64,000 nucleotides of DNA from Granulicella arctica (GCF_013410065.1 NZ_JACCCW010000002.1:1240001-1304000), one strand, 5' to 3'; counted from the stretch's first letter, positions 42,928 through 52,817 are shown. Notes: generated from the sequence alone by a model not told the origin. Made by a program: numbers and translations.

Positions 42928-45825
42928 ATGCCGGAAGCACCAGAAAAAGCGCCCGCAGCAGAGCTCAATAAACCCGAGTCCAAGGGTCTGAAGTCCACCC
43001 TGAACCTCCCGCAGACCACCTTCCCCATGAAGGCGAACCTGCCGGTCAATGAACCACTGCGCCTCGCCCAGTGGCAGGAACAGGATCTCTACGGCCAGAT
43101 TCGCGCCGCCCGAGCCGGTGCCGAAAAGTACATCCTTCACGACGGTCCGCCCTACGCCAACGGCGCCATTCACCTCGGCCACGCGCTGAACAAGTGCATC
43201 AAAGACTTCGTCGTCAAGACCAAGACCATGGCCGGCTTCGACGCCCCCTACGTTCCCGGCTGGGACTGCCACGGCCTTCCCATCGAGATCAAGGTCGACG
43301 AAAAGCTCGGTCGCAAGAAGCTCGAGATGGACCCCATCGCCGTCCGCCGTGCCTGCCGCGAGTACGCGCAGAAGTTCGTCGATCTCCAGAGCAGCCAGTT
43401 CCAGCGCATCGGCGTCTTCGGCCGCTGGAACAACCCCTACAAGACCATGTCGTTCGAGTACGAAGCCCGCATCCTCGAGAGCTTCTACGACTTCTTCGAG
43501 AAGGGCTTCGTCTACAAGGGCCTCAAGCCCGTCTACTGGTGCATCCACGACCGCACCGCTCTCGCTGAAGCCGAGGTCGAATACGAGCAGCACACCTCGC
43601 CCAGCGTCTACATCCGTTACGCCCTCACGTCGAACGCCAAGGCAATCCATCCCGTATTGGCCAGCCAGAACGTCTACACCATCATCTGGACCACGACGCC
43701 CTGGACCATCCCAGCCTCGCAAGCCGTCGCCTTCAACCCGAAGATGGAATACGTCGCCCTCAACACCGCGACCGGAACCTACATCGTCGCGGAGGCGTTG
43801 CTCTCCACCGTCATCGTCCACTGCAACCTGATGAGCGGAAAGAACCCCGGCGAGCCCGCCTCGCAGTCCGACATCATCGCCCTCTTCCCCGGTGAAGTGT
43901 TGGACCGCACCACTTATCAACACCCGTTCCTCGATCGCACCATCCTCGGCGTCCTCGCCGACTACGTCACCGCCGACCAAGGCACCGGAGCCGTCCACAC
44001 CGCGCCCGCTCACGGCGTAGACGACTTTGCCACCGGCAAACGCTACGATCTCCCCGAGATCCAATATGTAGACAACGCCGGCAAGCAACGCAATACGAAC
44101 GGTCAGCCGTATGAAGACCTCACCGTCTTCAAATCCAATCCCGTCATCATCGAGTTGCTGAAAGAAAAGGGCGCACTCCTCAGTGCCACCAACTTCGAGC
44201 ACTCCTATCCACACTGCTGGCGCTGCCACAACCCCGTCATCGTCCGTGCCACCGAGCAGTGGTTTATCGGCATGGAAACCCCGATGACCAACCAAGATGG
44301 CTCCGCAACGACCTATCGTCAGCGAGCCCTCGACGAGATCAACAAAGTCGTCTGGGACCCATCCTGGGGCAAGGAGCGCATCTCCAACATGATCGCCACC
44401 CGACCCGACTGGTGCATCTCGCGCCAGCGCATCTGGGGGGTTCCCATCGCGGTCTTCCTCTGCGAGAAGTGCCACACGCCGCTCAACGATCCTGCGATCA
44501 ACAAGAGCATCGTAGACCTCTTCATCCAAGAGAGCGCCGATGCCTGGTACAAGCACGACGCCGCCCATCTCCTTCCCGCAGGAACAGCCTGCGCCTGCGG
44601 CAACACCGAGTTCCGCAAAGAGATGGACATCCTCGACGTATGGTTCGAGTCCGGCGCAAGCTGGCACGCCGTCCTCGAGGCCGAACCCGAGCTACGCTTC
44701 CCCGCCGACCTCTACACCGAGGGCGGCGACCAGCACCGCGGCTGGTTCCACTCCTCGCTGCTCACCTCCGTCGCCATGCGCAACGAAGCCCCCTACAAGA
44801 TGGTCGCCACATCCGGCTGGACCCTCGACGAGCAAGGCCGAGCCTTTTCCAAGTCCATCGGCAACGGCGTCGATCCCGTAGACGTCGCCAAGCGCCTCGG
44901 CGGCGAGATCATCCGCCTCTGGGTCGCCAGCGTAGACTTCCGCGAGGACGTCGTAGCCAGCGAAAACATCATGCAGCGCGTCAGCGAAAACTACCGCAAG
45001 CTGCGCAACACCCTCCGCTTCCTCCTCGGCAACCTGCACGACTTCTCCCTCGCCGACAAGGTCGAGTTCGAGTCGATGCAGCCACTCGACCAATACATCG
45101 TCGCCCGCCTCGTGGAACTCACCAAAAAAATCCGCGCGGCCTACGATACCTTCGAGTTCCACCGCGCCTATCACGCACTCAACGAGTTCACCAACACCGA
45201 CCTCTCGGCGCTCTACCTCGACGTATTGAAGGACCGCCTCTACACCTTCGCCCCCAACCATCCCGCTCGGCGCAGCGCCCAGACCGCGCTCTGGTACATC
45301 GCCGAATCCCTCACCCGCCTCATCGCCCCCATCCTCAGCTTCACCGCCGATGAGGTCTGGGCGCTGCTTCCTCCGTCAGAGATTCGCGAGTCCAGCGTGC
45401 ACCTCGCGAAGTTCCCCAACCTCACTCTCAGCGACATGACCGCCTTTCTTGCAGAATGGAAACAACTGCTCGAGATCCGAGTCGAGGTCATGCGCGACAT
45501 CGAAGTGCAACGAAAAGATGGGCTCGTCGGCAAAGGTCTCAGCGCCGAAGTCTCGATCGAGGCATCAACCACCGACCACGCACTCCTATCCAAATATCGC
45601 GATGCCCTCGAGGAGTTATTCAATGTCTCGAAGGTCGAACTGACTCCCGCAGCAGAAGCCAATCCGGAGAAGATCAACGCAACCGTCAAACCCGCTACCG
45701 GCACCAAGTGCGAACGCTGCTGGCGCTACACCGACGACGTAGGCGAAGCCGCACAGTACCCCACCGTCTGCCAACGCTGCGCCGAAGCCCTCGAAGCCAT
45801 CGGCTACACAGAAGGAGCGGCCTAA
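42928..45825 (+). CDS. ileS: Isoleucyl-tRNA synthetase
   Basis: The 965-residue class-I synthetase charges tRNA-Ile. The HIGH motif lies in PPYANGAIHLGHALNK and the KMSKS loop appears as AFSKSIGNG. The editing CP1 domain includes TTTPWTIPASQAVAFNP and APAHGVDDF. A C-terminal zinc site is formed by CERCWRYTDDVG and CQRCAEALE. Length is normal for bacterial IleS. Its stop overlaps the lspA start (TAATG), forming an operon with lspA and probably uvrA. Confidence 0.97.
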   Translation: MPEAPEKAPAAELNKPESKGLKSTLNLPQTTFPMKANLPVNEPLRLAQWQEQDLYGQIRAARAGAEKYILHDGPPYANGAIHLGHALNKCIKDFVVKTKTMAGFDAPYVPGWDCHGLPIEIKVDEKLGRKKLEMDPIAVRRACREYAQKFVDLQSSQFQRIGVFGRWNNPYKTMSFEYEARILESFYDFFEKGFVYKGLKPVYWCIHDRTALAEAEVEYEQHTSPSVYIRYALTSNAKAIHPVLASQNVYTIIWTTTPWTIPASQAVAFNPKMEYVALNTATGTYIVAEALLSTVIVHCNLMSGKNPGEPASQSDIIALFPGEVLDRTTYQHPFLDRTILGVLADYVTADQGTGAVHTAPAHGVDDFATGKRYDLPEIQYVDNAGKQRNTNGQPYEDLTVFKSNPVIIELLKEKGALLSATNFEHSYPHCWRCHNPVIVRATEQWFIGMETPMTNQDGSATTYRQRALDEINKVVWDPSWGKERISNMIATRPDWCISRQRIWGVPIAVFLCEKCHTPLNDPAINKSIVDLFIQESADAWYKHDAAHLLPAGTACACGNTEFRKEMDILDVWFESGASWHAVLEAEPELRFPADLYTEGGDQHRGWFHSSLLTSVAMRNEAPYKMVATSGWTLDEQGRAFSKSIGNGVDPVDVAKRLGGEIIRLWVASVDFREDVVASENIMQRVSENYRKLRNTLRFLLGNLHDFSLADKVEFESMQPLDQYIVARLVELTKKIRAAYDTFEFHRAYHALNEFTNTDLSALYLDVLKDRLYTFAPNHPARRSAQTALWYIAESLTRLIAPILSFTADEVWALLPPSEIRESSVHLAKFPNLTLSDMTAFLAEWKQLLEIRVEVMRDIEVQRKDGLVGKGLSAEVSIEASTTDHALLSKYRDALEELFNVSKVELTPAAEANPEKINATVKPATGTKCERCWRYTDDVGEAAQYPTVCQRCAEALEAIGYTEGAA

Positions 45826-46322
45826 TGCGCACCCGCGACCACCGCCTCACTCTTCTCGCCCTCAGCGCCTTCGTCATCCTCGCCGACCGTCTCAGCAAAG
45901 ACTGGATCGTCGCCCACATTCCCGCCGGCTCCGCCATCACTGTCATCCCCAGGGTCTTCCGGCTCACGCACGTCCTCAACACCGGCGCAGCCTTCTCGCT
46001 CTTCGCAGACTCGCTCTCGCCACTCGCCGTGCGCAACATGCTCATCGCCTTCTCGGTCGTCGCCGTGCTTGTCGTCGGCGTCATGCTCTGGAACGTCGGT
46101 CGCGCCCTCAGCGTCACCTCCGTCGCTCTCGCACTCATCCTCGGCGGAGCCCTCGGCAATCTCTACGATCGCATTCACCTCAAGCACGTCGTCGACTTTC
46201 TCGAGGTCAAGATCGTCCATTACCACTGGCCCGACTTCAATGTCGCCGATAGCTGCATTGTCATCGGAGCCTGCCTGCTGCTGCTCGAAATCTTTCGCCC
46301 CCAACCCGCATCACAGGAATAG
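45825..46322 (+). CDS. lspA: Lipoprotein signal peptidase (signal peptidase II)
   Basis: The 165-residue aspartic protease with four transmembrane helices removes signal peptides of lipoproteins after Lgt action. Conserved blocks are present: NTGAAFSLF, GGALGNLYDRI with one catalytic Asp, and FNVADSCIVIG with the other. The ileS-lspA pairing is classical. The ATG overlaps the ileS stop codon by one base. Confidence 0.96.
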   Translation: MRTRDHRLTLLALSAFVILADRLSKDWIVAHIPAGSAITVIPRVFRLTHVLNTGAAFSLFADSLSPLAVRNMLIAFSVVAVLVVGVMLWNVGRALSVTSVALALILGGALGNLYDRIHLKHVVDFLEVKIVHYHWPDFNVADSCIVIGACLLLLEIFRPQPASQE

Positions 46323-46346
46323 AACGACAACCAACCCCAGGGATTA

Positions 46347-49334
46347 ATGAACGATCAGATCACAATTCGCGGCGCGCGCACACACAATCTCAAGGGCATC
46401 GACGTTGACATCCCGCACAATGCCCTCACCGTCGTCAGCGGCGTCAGCGGCTCCGGCAAATCCTCGCTGGCCTTCGACACCGTCTACGCCGAGGGCCAAC
46501 GCCGCTACGTTGAATCCCTCTCTGCCTACGCCCGTCAGTTCCTCGAACGCATCGAGAAGCCCGACGTCGACTTCATGGACGGCCTCGCTCCAGCCATCGC
46601 CATCAAGCAGAAGAACCAGACGCGCAACCCACGTTCCACCGTCGCCACCGCAACCGAGATCTACGACTACCTCCGCCTGCTCTACGCCCGCTGCGGCACC
46701 GTCACTTGCCTGCACTGCGGCGGCATCGTCCGCCACGACACCGTCGATGAGATCGTCACCGCACTCCTCGCTCTGCCCGCCGGAACCCGCACCTACGCGC
46801 TCTTCCCCATCATCCGCGCCGAGCTCAAACTCGAGCCGATGCAGGGCACGGCTACAGAAGAGACGGAGGCCCCAAGCACCACAAAAAAGACAGCAAAGAA
46901 AGCCGCCACCAAAAAAACAACTGCAACCGTTACAAACATCACCGACTCACTCAAAGAGCGTCTCGCCGAGCTCCGCCGCCGTGGCTACAACCGCCTCTAC
47001 CAAAGCGGCAAGATCGTCGAGTTCTCCACCCCTGAATCACTCCTCGAGCTTGATTTCGCTCAGCCCATCTTCGTCCTCATCGACCGCCTCTCCATCAGCC
47101 CAGACTCACGCGCAAGAATCGTAGACGCCATCGAGACCGGCTACCGCGAATCCGGCGAGGTCCAGTTCCACACTGCTCCCCGCGAAGGTGAAGGCGAGCC
47201 GCAGCACCTCCGTTACTCCGCCGCCTTCGAGTGCTCTACCTGCCATCGCGCCTACCGCGAGCCCGAGCCGCGCCTCTTCTCCTTCAACAACCCCTATGGT
47301 GCATGCCCACGCTGCCAGGGGTTCGGCAACACCATCGACTTCGACCCCAACCTCATCATTCCCGACAAATCGAAGACGCTCGATGAAGGCGCCATCGCTC
47401 CCTGGACCACTCCCAAATATCGCCCGCACCATGGCGAGATGCTCCGCGCCGCGAAGTCTGCGCACATCCCCACCAACGTCCCGTGGTACGACCTCACCGC
47501 CGTGCAGCAGCGCTTCCTCGAAGACGGCAGCGGCAGCTTTCCCGGCATCCGCGGCTTCTTCGCCGCGCTCGATCGCAAGAAATACAAGCTCCACGTCCGC
47601 GTCTTCCTCTCAAAGTACCGCGGCTATGCTCTCTGCCCCGACTGCCGTGGCCAGCGCCTCCGCGCCGAAGCTCGCGCCGTCCTCATCAACAGCATCAACA
47701 TCTGCGAGGCTTCCGCCCTCACCATCACCGCCGCGCAGCAGTTCTTCGACAATCTGCAACTGTCCCCGGCACAGACCGAGATCGCCGGAAAGATCCTCGA
47801 AGAGGTTCGCCAGCGCATCCACTTCCTCCATCAGGTAGGACTCGACTACCTCACACTCGACCGCCTCAGCTCTACGCTCTCCGGAGGCGAATCACAACGT
47901 ATCCAGCTCGCAACCAGCCTCGGCTCGCGTCTTGTCGGCGCACTTTATGTACTCGATGAACCAAGCATCGGCCTCCATACACGCGATACCGCGAAGCTCA
48001 TCCGCATCATGGAAGACCTCCGCGACCTCGGCAACACCATCCTCGTCGTCGAGCACGATCCCGACGTCATCCGCGCCGCTGACCACCTCCTCGATCTCGG
48101 CCCCGGCGCAGGCGAACTCGGCGGCCAACTCCTCGCCGCAGGCACCGTCGCCGAAGTCACCGCCGACCCCAACTCCATCACCGGGAAATATCTCTCCGGT
48201 CGCCTCACCATCCCTGTTCCGAAGCATCGCCGCGAGCCCGGCCGCGAACGCCTCAAACTCACCGGTGCCCGCATCCACAACCTCCGCGGCGTCGACCTCG
48301 ACATTCCCCTCGGCCTGCTCTGCTGCGTCACCGGAGTCTCCGGCTCAGGCAAGTCCACCATCGTCCACCAGGTCCTCTACCGCGCCCTGATGCAGGCCCT
48401 TGGTCAGACCGAAGGCGCCGACCCCGCTCACCTCTACCGCGAGCTCTCAGGCACCCAACACCTCAACGATGTCGTCCTCGTCGATCAGTCCCCCATCGGC
48501 CGTACCCCGCGCTCGAACCCCGTCACCTACATCAAAGCCTTCGACGACATTCGCGCCCTGTTCAGCGCCCAACCCGACGCCAAGCGCAAGAGCCTCACCC
48601 CCGGCCACTTCTCCTTCAACGTCCCCGGCGGCCGTTGCGATGTCTGCGAAGGCGACGGCACCGTTACCGTCGAGATGCAGTTCCTCGCCGACATCGAACT
48701 CCCCTGCGAAGAATGTAACGGCACACGTTACAAGAACTCCATCCTAGACATCAAGTACAAGAACAAGAACATCCATGACGTTCTCAACATGACCGTCAAG
48801 GAAGCCCTGTACTACTTCGCGGGCCATCCGAAGATCGTCGACAAGCTCTACGTGCTCGACGAGGTCGGCCTCGGCTATGTGCGTCTCGGCCAATCCGCCA
48901 CCACGCTCTCCGGTGGCGAAGCCCAGCGCGTCAAGCTCGCCTCGCACCTCGCCACCGCCCGCTCCACCAGCACCCGCGCCTCCAGCAACGAAGCCGCTAA
49001 GAAAGCCGCCAGCCGTACCCTCTACATCCTCGACGAGCCCACTACCGGCCTTCACTTCGACGACGTCGCCAAGCTCCTCAACGCCTTCCACAAGCTCATC
49101 GACGGCGGCGGCTCGCTCCTCGTCATCGAACACAACCTCGACGTCATCAAGTCCGCGGACTGGGTCATCGACATGGGCCCAGAAGGAGGCAGCGGCGGAG
49201 GCCAGATCGTCGCCGCCGGTACGCCTGAGCAGATCGCCACCAACCCTGCCAGCCACACCGGCCACTGGCTCGCCCCCGTCCTCAAGGCCGCCTCGGCCAC
49301 CCGCACCGCACACGCCGAAGAGATCCTTGCATGA
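46347..49334 (+). CDS. uvrA: Excinuclease ABC subunit A
   Basis: The 995-residue damage-recognition ATPase of nucleotide excision repair. Two ABC modules are visible: Walker A GVSGSGKSS at 32-40 and GVSGSGKST in the second half; two signature motifs LSGGESQRI and LSGGEAQRV; and zinc modules from CLHCGG, CSTCHR with CPRCQG, and CDVCEG with CEEC. An unusual Thr/Lys-rich insertion (about 167-200, STTKKTAKKAATKKTTATV) lies inside the first ATP-binding module. The TPR gene downstream overlaps its stop (ATGA). Confidence 0.96.
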   Translation: MNDQITIRGARTHNLKGIDVDIPHNALTVVSGVSGSGKSSLAFDTVYAEGQRRYVESLSAYARQFLERIEKPDVDFMDGLAPAIAIKQKNQTRNPRSTVATATEIYDYLRLLYARCGTVTCLHCGGIVRHDTVDEIVTALLALPAGTRTYALFPIIRAELKLEPMQGTATEETEAPSTTKKTAKKAATKKTTATVTNITDSLKERLAELRRRGYNRLYQSGKIVEFSTPESLLELDFAQPIFVLIDRLSISPDSRARIVDAIETGYRESGEVQFHTAPREGEGEPQHLRYSAAFECSTCHRAYREPEPRLFSFNNPYGACPRCQGFGNTIDFDPNLIIPDKSKTLDEGAIAPWTTPKYRPHHGEMLRAAKSAHIPTNVPWYDLTAVQQRFLEDGSGSFPGIRGFFAALDRKKYKLHVRVFLSKYRGYALCPDCRGQRLRAEARAVLINSINICEASALTITAAQQFFDNLQLSPAQTEIAGKILEEVRQRIHFLHQVGLDYLTLDRLSSTLSGGESQRIQLATSLGSRLVGALYVLDEPSIGLHTRDTAKLIRIMEDLRDLGNTILVVEHDPDVIRAADHLLDLGPGAGELGGQLLAAGTVAEVTADPNSITGKYLSGRLTIPVPKHRREPGRERLKLTGARIHNLRGVDLDIPLGLLCCVTGVSGSGKSTIVHQVLYRALMQALGQTEGADPAHLYRELSGTQHLNDVVLVDQSPIGRTPRSNPVTYIKAFDDIRALFSAQPDAKRKSLTPGHFSFNVPGGRCDVCEGDGTVTVEMQFLADIELPCEECNGTRYKNSILDIKYKNKNIHDVLNMTVKEALYYFAGHPKIVDKLYVLDEVGLGYVRLGQSATTLSGGEAQRVKLASHLATARSTSTRASSNEAAKKAASRTLYILDEPTTGLHFDDVAKLLNAFHKLIDGGGSLLVIEHNLDVIKSADWVIDMGPEGGSGGGQIVAAGTPEQIATNPASHTGHWLAPVLKAASATRTAHAEEILA

Positions 49335-50689
49335 ATATCCTAACGGCTCAAAAACAAGAAGAAGCGAAGCCGAAGTACCTGCGATTACTGTTGTGCCTGT
49401 TCCTCCTTGCACCCCTGGCGGCCAAAGCCCAGCTCCCTCCCGGCACCATCGACACCACCGCCGCGCCCCAGCCCGACCCCTCAGCCGCCCTCCGCACCCA
49501 AGCCACCGACGCCCTCGACAAGCAGGACTATCCCACCGCCCTCAAGCTCCTCTCGACCCTCGCCGAGCAGAACCCCAAAGACGCCCGCACCCTCTACGAT
49601 CTCGGCTTCACCGAAGACGCGCTCGACCATGAGCCCGAAGCGACAGCAGCCTATCAAAAATCCATCGCCGCCGACGCTACCTACTTCGAACCCCATCTAG
49701 CCCTCGGCCTCCTCCTCGCCCGCACCGGCAAGCTCTCCGAGGCCCATGCCGAACTCGCCGCCGCCGTCACCCTGACCACCCCCGACGGCACTCTCAAGGC
49801 CCGCGCCTACCGCGCCCTCGCCCGCCTCGACCAGACCACCGATCCCGCCGCCGCCAGCGACGATCTCCTCGAAGCCCTCAAGCTCTCCCCTGAAAGCGTC
49901 GAAGACGCCCTGCTCGCCGGAGAACTCGCCGAAGCCGCGCACGATCTTCCCGCCGCCGAGGGCACCTACCGCCGCATCCTCGCCACCCATGCGGACGATC
50001 CCGCCGTCACCGCCGCCCTCGCCCACCTTCTGCTCTCACTCAAACGAGCCCCCGAGGCCGAACCGATCCTCACCTCAGCTCTTGTCCGGCATCCAGGCGA
50101 CCCTACGCTCACCAGCCAGCTCGCCGCCACCGACGCAGCCGAAGGCAAAACCGCCGAAGCCATCGCTCTCATCGAAGAACTCCACACAGCTAGCCCCACT
50201 AATCCCAACCTCACCCGTCTCCTTGCTCATCTCTACAGCGACAACAAGCAGCCTGAGAAAGCCGCCCCGCTCTACGCCGATCTACTCAGCCTATCTCCCC
50301 AGGACGCCAGCCTTCTAGCCGATCAGGGCGCGACTCTTCTCCAGTTGCACAACTACGTCGAAGCCCAGAACGTCCTCACCCGAGCCATCTCCAATCCGAC
50401 AGCTTTCGCCAATCCAGTTGACCTGGGAAGCGCAGCCGAAAACCTCGCCTTCGCGGCATCGCACAACAATCATCCAGATATAGTCTTGCAAGCAGTCGCG
50501 GTTCGTGCTAAAGTGCTGCCAGATTCAGCAGCGTCCCTGTTCCTTGCAGCAACTGCGAATGACTCACTGCACCACGTCAAGCAAGCGTCCGAGTTGTACA
50601 AACAGTTTCTGGCCATCGCGGCCGGAAAATATCCAGATCAGGAGTGGGAGGCCAGCCACCGGCTTATCGCTCTCCAACACATGAGGTAG
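49331..50689 (+). CDS. Exported TPR-repeat protein
   Basis: The 452-residue protein has a signal peptide (YLRLLLCLFLLAPLAAKAQ) and then about nine tetratricopeptide repeats, for example ALDKQDYPTALKLLSTLAEQ and DLGFTEDALDHEPEATAAYQ, which form a superhelical protein-binding scaffold in the periplasm. Its ATG overlaps the uvrA stop. The DNA encoding the signal peptide (49,361-49,413) closely resembles the interspersed repeat family, suggesting the leader arose from a repeat. Function unknown. Confidence 0.85.
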   Translation: MNILTAQKQEEAKPKYLRLLLCLFLLAPLAAKAQLPPGTIDTTAAPQPDPSAALRTQATDALDKQDYPTALKLLSTLAEQNPKDARTLYDLGFTEDALDHEPEATAAYQKSIAADATYFEPHLALGLLLARTGKLSEAHAELAAAVTLTTPDGTLKARAYRALARLDQTTDPAAASDDLLEALKLSPESVEDALLAGELAEAAHDLPAAEGTYRRILATHADDPAVTAALAHLLLSLKRAPEAEPILTSALVRHPGDPTLTSQLAATDAAEGKTAEAIALIEELHTASPTNPNLTRLLAHLYSDNKQPEKAAPLYADLLSLSPQDASLLADQGATLLQLHNYVEAQNVLTRAISNPTAFANPVDLGSAAENLAFAASHNNHPDIVLQAVAVRAKVLPDSAASLFLAATANDSLHHVKQASELYKQFLAIAAGKYPDQEWEASHRLIALQHMR

Positions 50690-50712
50690 AAAGCGCTCCT
50701 TCGAGGTGCGTT

Positions 50713-51192
50713 ATGGGCCGCCTTCCTGGTTGTTCTCTCGTCTCTGCCTTAGTTCTCATCTCAATACTGATCCTCGCTCAGCCTCTTCCCTGCCACGCCG
50801 CCACGACCGATGCCACCCTGCTCGACGCCACCACGATCGCCGAGATGGAAGCACGGGCCCAGCAGGCCAAGCCCCGCGAACAGTGCTTTCTCTACACTCA
50901 GCTCGTCCACTCCATGACCGAGCTCGCCGGTCACCAGATGCTCGTCGGCGATACCGATAGCGCCACCGCCACCCTCAAACGTGTCCAGCACTATGCACTG
51001 CTTATTCACCTCGGCCTCGCCAATGACACAAAACGCCTGATGAACGCGCAGTTGCTCATGCACACCACAACACGCCGCCTTGGCGAGTTTGTCCAAAGCA
51101 CCCCCTTCGAGGATCGCGATACGATGGTGGCGACGCTCAAGCAGCTAACCAAGGTCGAAGACGAGCTGCTGACTCAGGTCTTCTCCCACTAG
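50713..51192 (+). CDS. Exported protein of unknown function
   Basis: A 159-residue product starting at ATG 50,713 after GAGG. A signal peptide (CSLVSALVLISILILAQPLP) is followed by an all-helical domain (IAEMEARAQQAKPREQCFLY, MVATLKQLTKVEDELLTQVF). It looks like a secreted helical bundle. It lies just after the TPR gene and before a second, similarly sized exported helical protein; the three may form one envelope operon. No family recognised. Confidence 0.7.
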   Translation: MGRLPGCSLVSALVLISILILAQPLPCHAATTDATLLDATTIAEMEARAQQAKPREQCFLYTQLVHSMTELAGHQMLVGDTDSATATLKRVQHYALLIHLGLANDTKRLMNAQLLMHTTTRRLGEFVQSTPFEDRDTMVATLKQLTKVEDELLTQVFSH

Positions 51193-51213
51193 CCCTTACC
51201 GTCCTCGTCAACG

Positions 51214-51750
51214 ATGCGCAGACGCCTGATCCTCGCCCTCCTGCTTCTGACCATCGCTCCGCATCTCCACGCCCAACGGGAGAGTTCCGCCATGAGCGAC
51301 GCCGAGGTCGAGCAACTCCGCGACTCGGCCTACGTCGCCAACGACCGCGTCCTTGTCTTCATCAAGTTCCTCGACGAACGCTCCCAATCGATCCAGACCC
51401 TCACCACCGGACCACGCAAACCAGGACGTGAGGCGGACATTCACGACATGCTCCAGCAGTTCACCAGCATCGCCGACGAGCTCAACGACAACCTCGACGA
51501 GTACGGCCCCGCCCATCGCGACATGCGCAAGGCCCTGCCCAAGCTCCTCAGCGCCACCGAGCGATGGGCTACCATCCTCAAATCCCCCGCCGACAACGAG
51601 ACCTACAACGTCTCCCGCAAGCTGGCTCTCGAGTCTGTCCGCGACCTCCGCGAGGCCGCCAGCCAACTCATTGAAGACCAGCGCACGTGGTTCGTCACGC
51701 ACCCTCCTCCCAAAGAAAGCAAAGGCGAACCCCTCACCATCCCACGCTAA
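51214..51750 (+). CDS. Exported helical protein of unknown function
   Basis: The 178-residue product has a short signal peptide (RRRLILALLLLTIAPHLHAQ) and then helices rich in charged residues (VEQLRDSAYVANDRVLVFIK, MLQQFTSIADELNDNLDEYG). It begins 21 bases after the preceding exported gene and is probably co-transcribed with it. The two proteins are similar in size and layout but not clearly homologous. Function unknown. Confidence 0.7.
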   Translation: MRRRLILALLLLTIAPHLHAQRESSAMSDAEVEQLRDSAYVANDRVLVFIKFLDERSQSIQTLTTGPRKPGREADIHDMLQQFTSIADELNDNLDEYGPAHRDMRKALPKLLSATERWATILKSPADNETYNVSRKLALESVRDLREAASQLIEDQRTWFVTHPPPKESKGEPLTIPR

Positions 51751-51799
51751 AAGCGCCCCAAAACCTACTATTCAAGAAAACTCCATAACCCGCCACAAA

Positions 51800-51850
51800 C
51801 TGTCATCCTGAGCAAAGTGCGCAGCACGGAGTCGAAGGACCTGCGGTTGT
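51800..51850 (+). repeat. Interspersed repeat, copy 8
   Basis: CTGTCATCCTGAGCAAAGTG through GTCGAAGGACCTGCGGTTG, followed by TATTTGCAGCTGCCTGTTC. Confidence 0.9.
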
Positions 51851-52115
51851 ATTTGCAGCTGCCTGTTCTTTGTTTGTCACTCCATCGTTCAGCAAAGGAA
51901 TCCACCTTTTGCCATCCCATCTTCTAAAATGAAACCAGGACACCAGAGAGACCACACTGAGCCACACGAAACAACCCGGCCCCCTGCGCCTCTTCCTGCA
52001 ACTCTTTGCGCCCGAGCCTGCCCCACCACCACCGGTCGTCCTTTCCTCACCAAAGCCAAAGCGCCCGCGCCTCCCAAAACCTCCATCCGCGTCGCACCTT
52101 ATCGAAATATTTGAA

Positions 52116-52772
52116 TTGGAGTACCGCGAGCTCCGCCCCCGTGCGCCAATTCCTGCGCTCGATATCCGCTTCCGCCGCTTCACCTCGCTCAACACGACCA
52201 TTCGCCTCCGCGAAGGCCGCTTACATGTTCGCCTGTCGGACCTTCTCGAGTCCGCGCCAGAGTCCGTCCACCACGCCATCGCTCACATCCTTCTCGCCAA
52301 GCTCTACAAAAAGCCCATCTCTCCCACCCACGCGGACCGCTATCGCCGCCATACCTCGTCGGAGACTGTCTCCAAGCAAGCCGAACACATCCGTCAGACC
52401 CGCGGCCGCAAACGTATCTCCACCCCGCAGGGACACCGCTACGATCTCGACGAGGTCTTCGAGAGCCTCAACACACGCTTTTTTCACGGCCTGCTCGGTC
52501 GCCCCACTCTTACCTGGAGCGCCCATCATGCCAAACGCATGCTGGGACACTACGACGCCGCCCACAACACCATCGTCGTCAGCCGCGTCTTCGACCGCCC
52601 CGACACTCCTCGATGTGCCATCGAGTATCTGCTGTATCACGAGATGCTCCACCTCAAGCATCCCGTCCGGGTCAAAGCAGGTCGCCGCTGCGTCCACTCG
52701 AAGGAGTTCCAGGCCGAAGAGCGCCTCTTCCCCCAGTTAAACGAAGCAAAAGCTTACCTGCGCCGACTTTAG
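52116..52772 (+). CDS. SprT-like zinc metallopeptidase
   Basis: The protein has the SprT-like metalloprotease layout: RYDLDEVFESLNTRFFHGLL, then TLTWSAHHAKRMLGHYD, and the zinc site YHEMLHLKHP (HExxH). The third ligand may be His in RCVHSKEFQ. SprT-like proteins act on DNA-protein crosslinks or are uncharacterised. The start is unclear: TTG at 52,116 gives 218 residues, but the same frame is open and Pro-rich back to about 51,935, where only a CTG (51,957) could start it. Convergent with lgt. Confidence 0.8.
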   Translation: MEYRELRPRAPIPALDIRFRRFTSLNTTIRLREGRLHVRLSDLLESAPESVHHAIAHILLAKLYKKPISPTHADRYRRHTSSETVSKQAEHIRQTRGRKRISTPQGHRYDLDEVFESLNTRFFHGLLGRPTLTWSAHHAKRMLGHYDAAHNTIVVSRVFDRPDTPRCAIEYLLYHEMLHLKHPVRVKAGRRCVHSKEFQAEERLFPQLNEAKAYLRRL

Positions 52773-52786
52773 TAACATCCATCAGC

Positions 52787-52817
52787 CCATGCTATTAGCT
52801 TTTCGCTAATAGCATGG
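52787..52817. repeat. Perfect 13-bp hairpin near the strand-composition switch
   Basis: CCATGCTATTAGC and GCTAATAGCATGG flank a TTTTC loop. It sits between convergent sprT-like and lgt genes, so it may be a terminator, but there is no T-run. Its place beside the composition switch and the parS-like palindrome makes a structural role possible. Confidence 0.7.

Noticed and set aside
42859..44667. 602-codon minus-strand frame opposite ileS
   Set aside because: IleS is certain on the plus strand; the C-ending codons of this genome leave few stops on the opposite strand. Similar false frames lie opposite or across coxB, coxA, lepB and uvrA.
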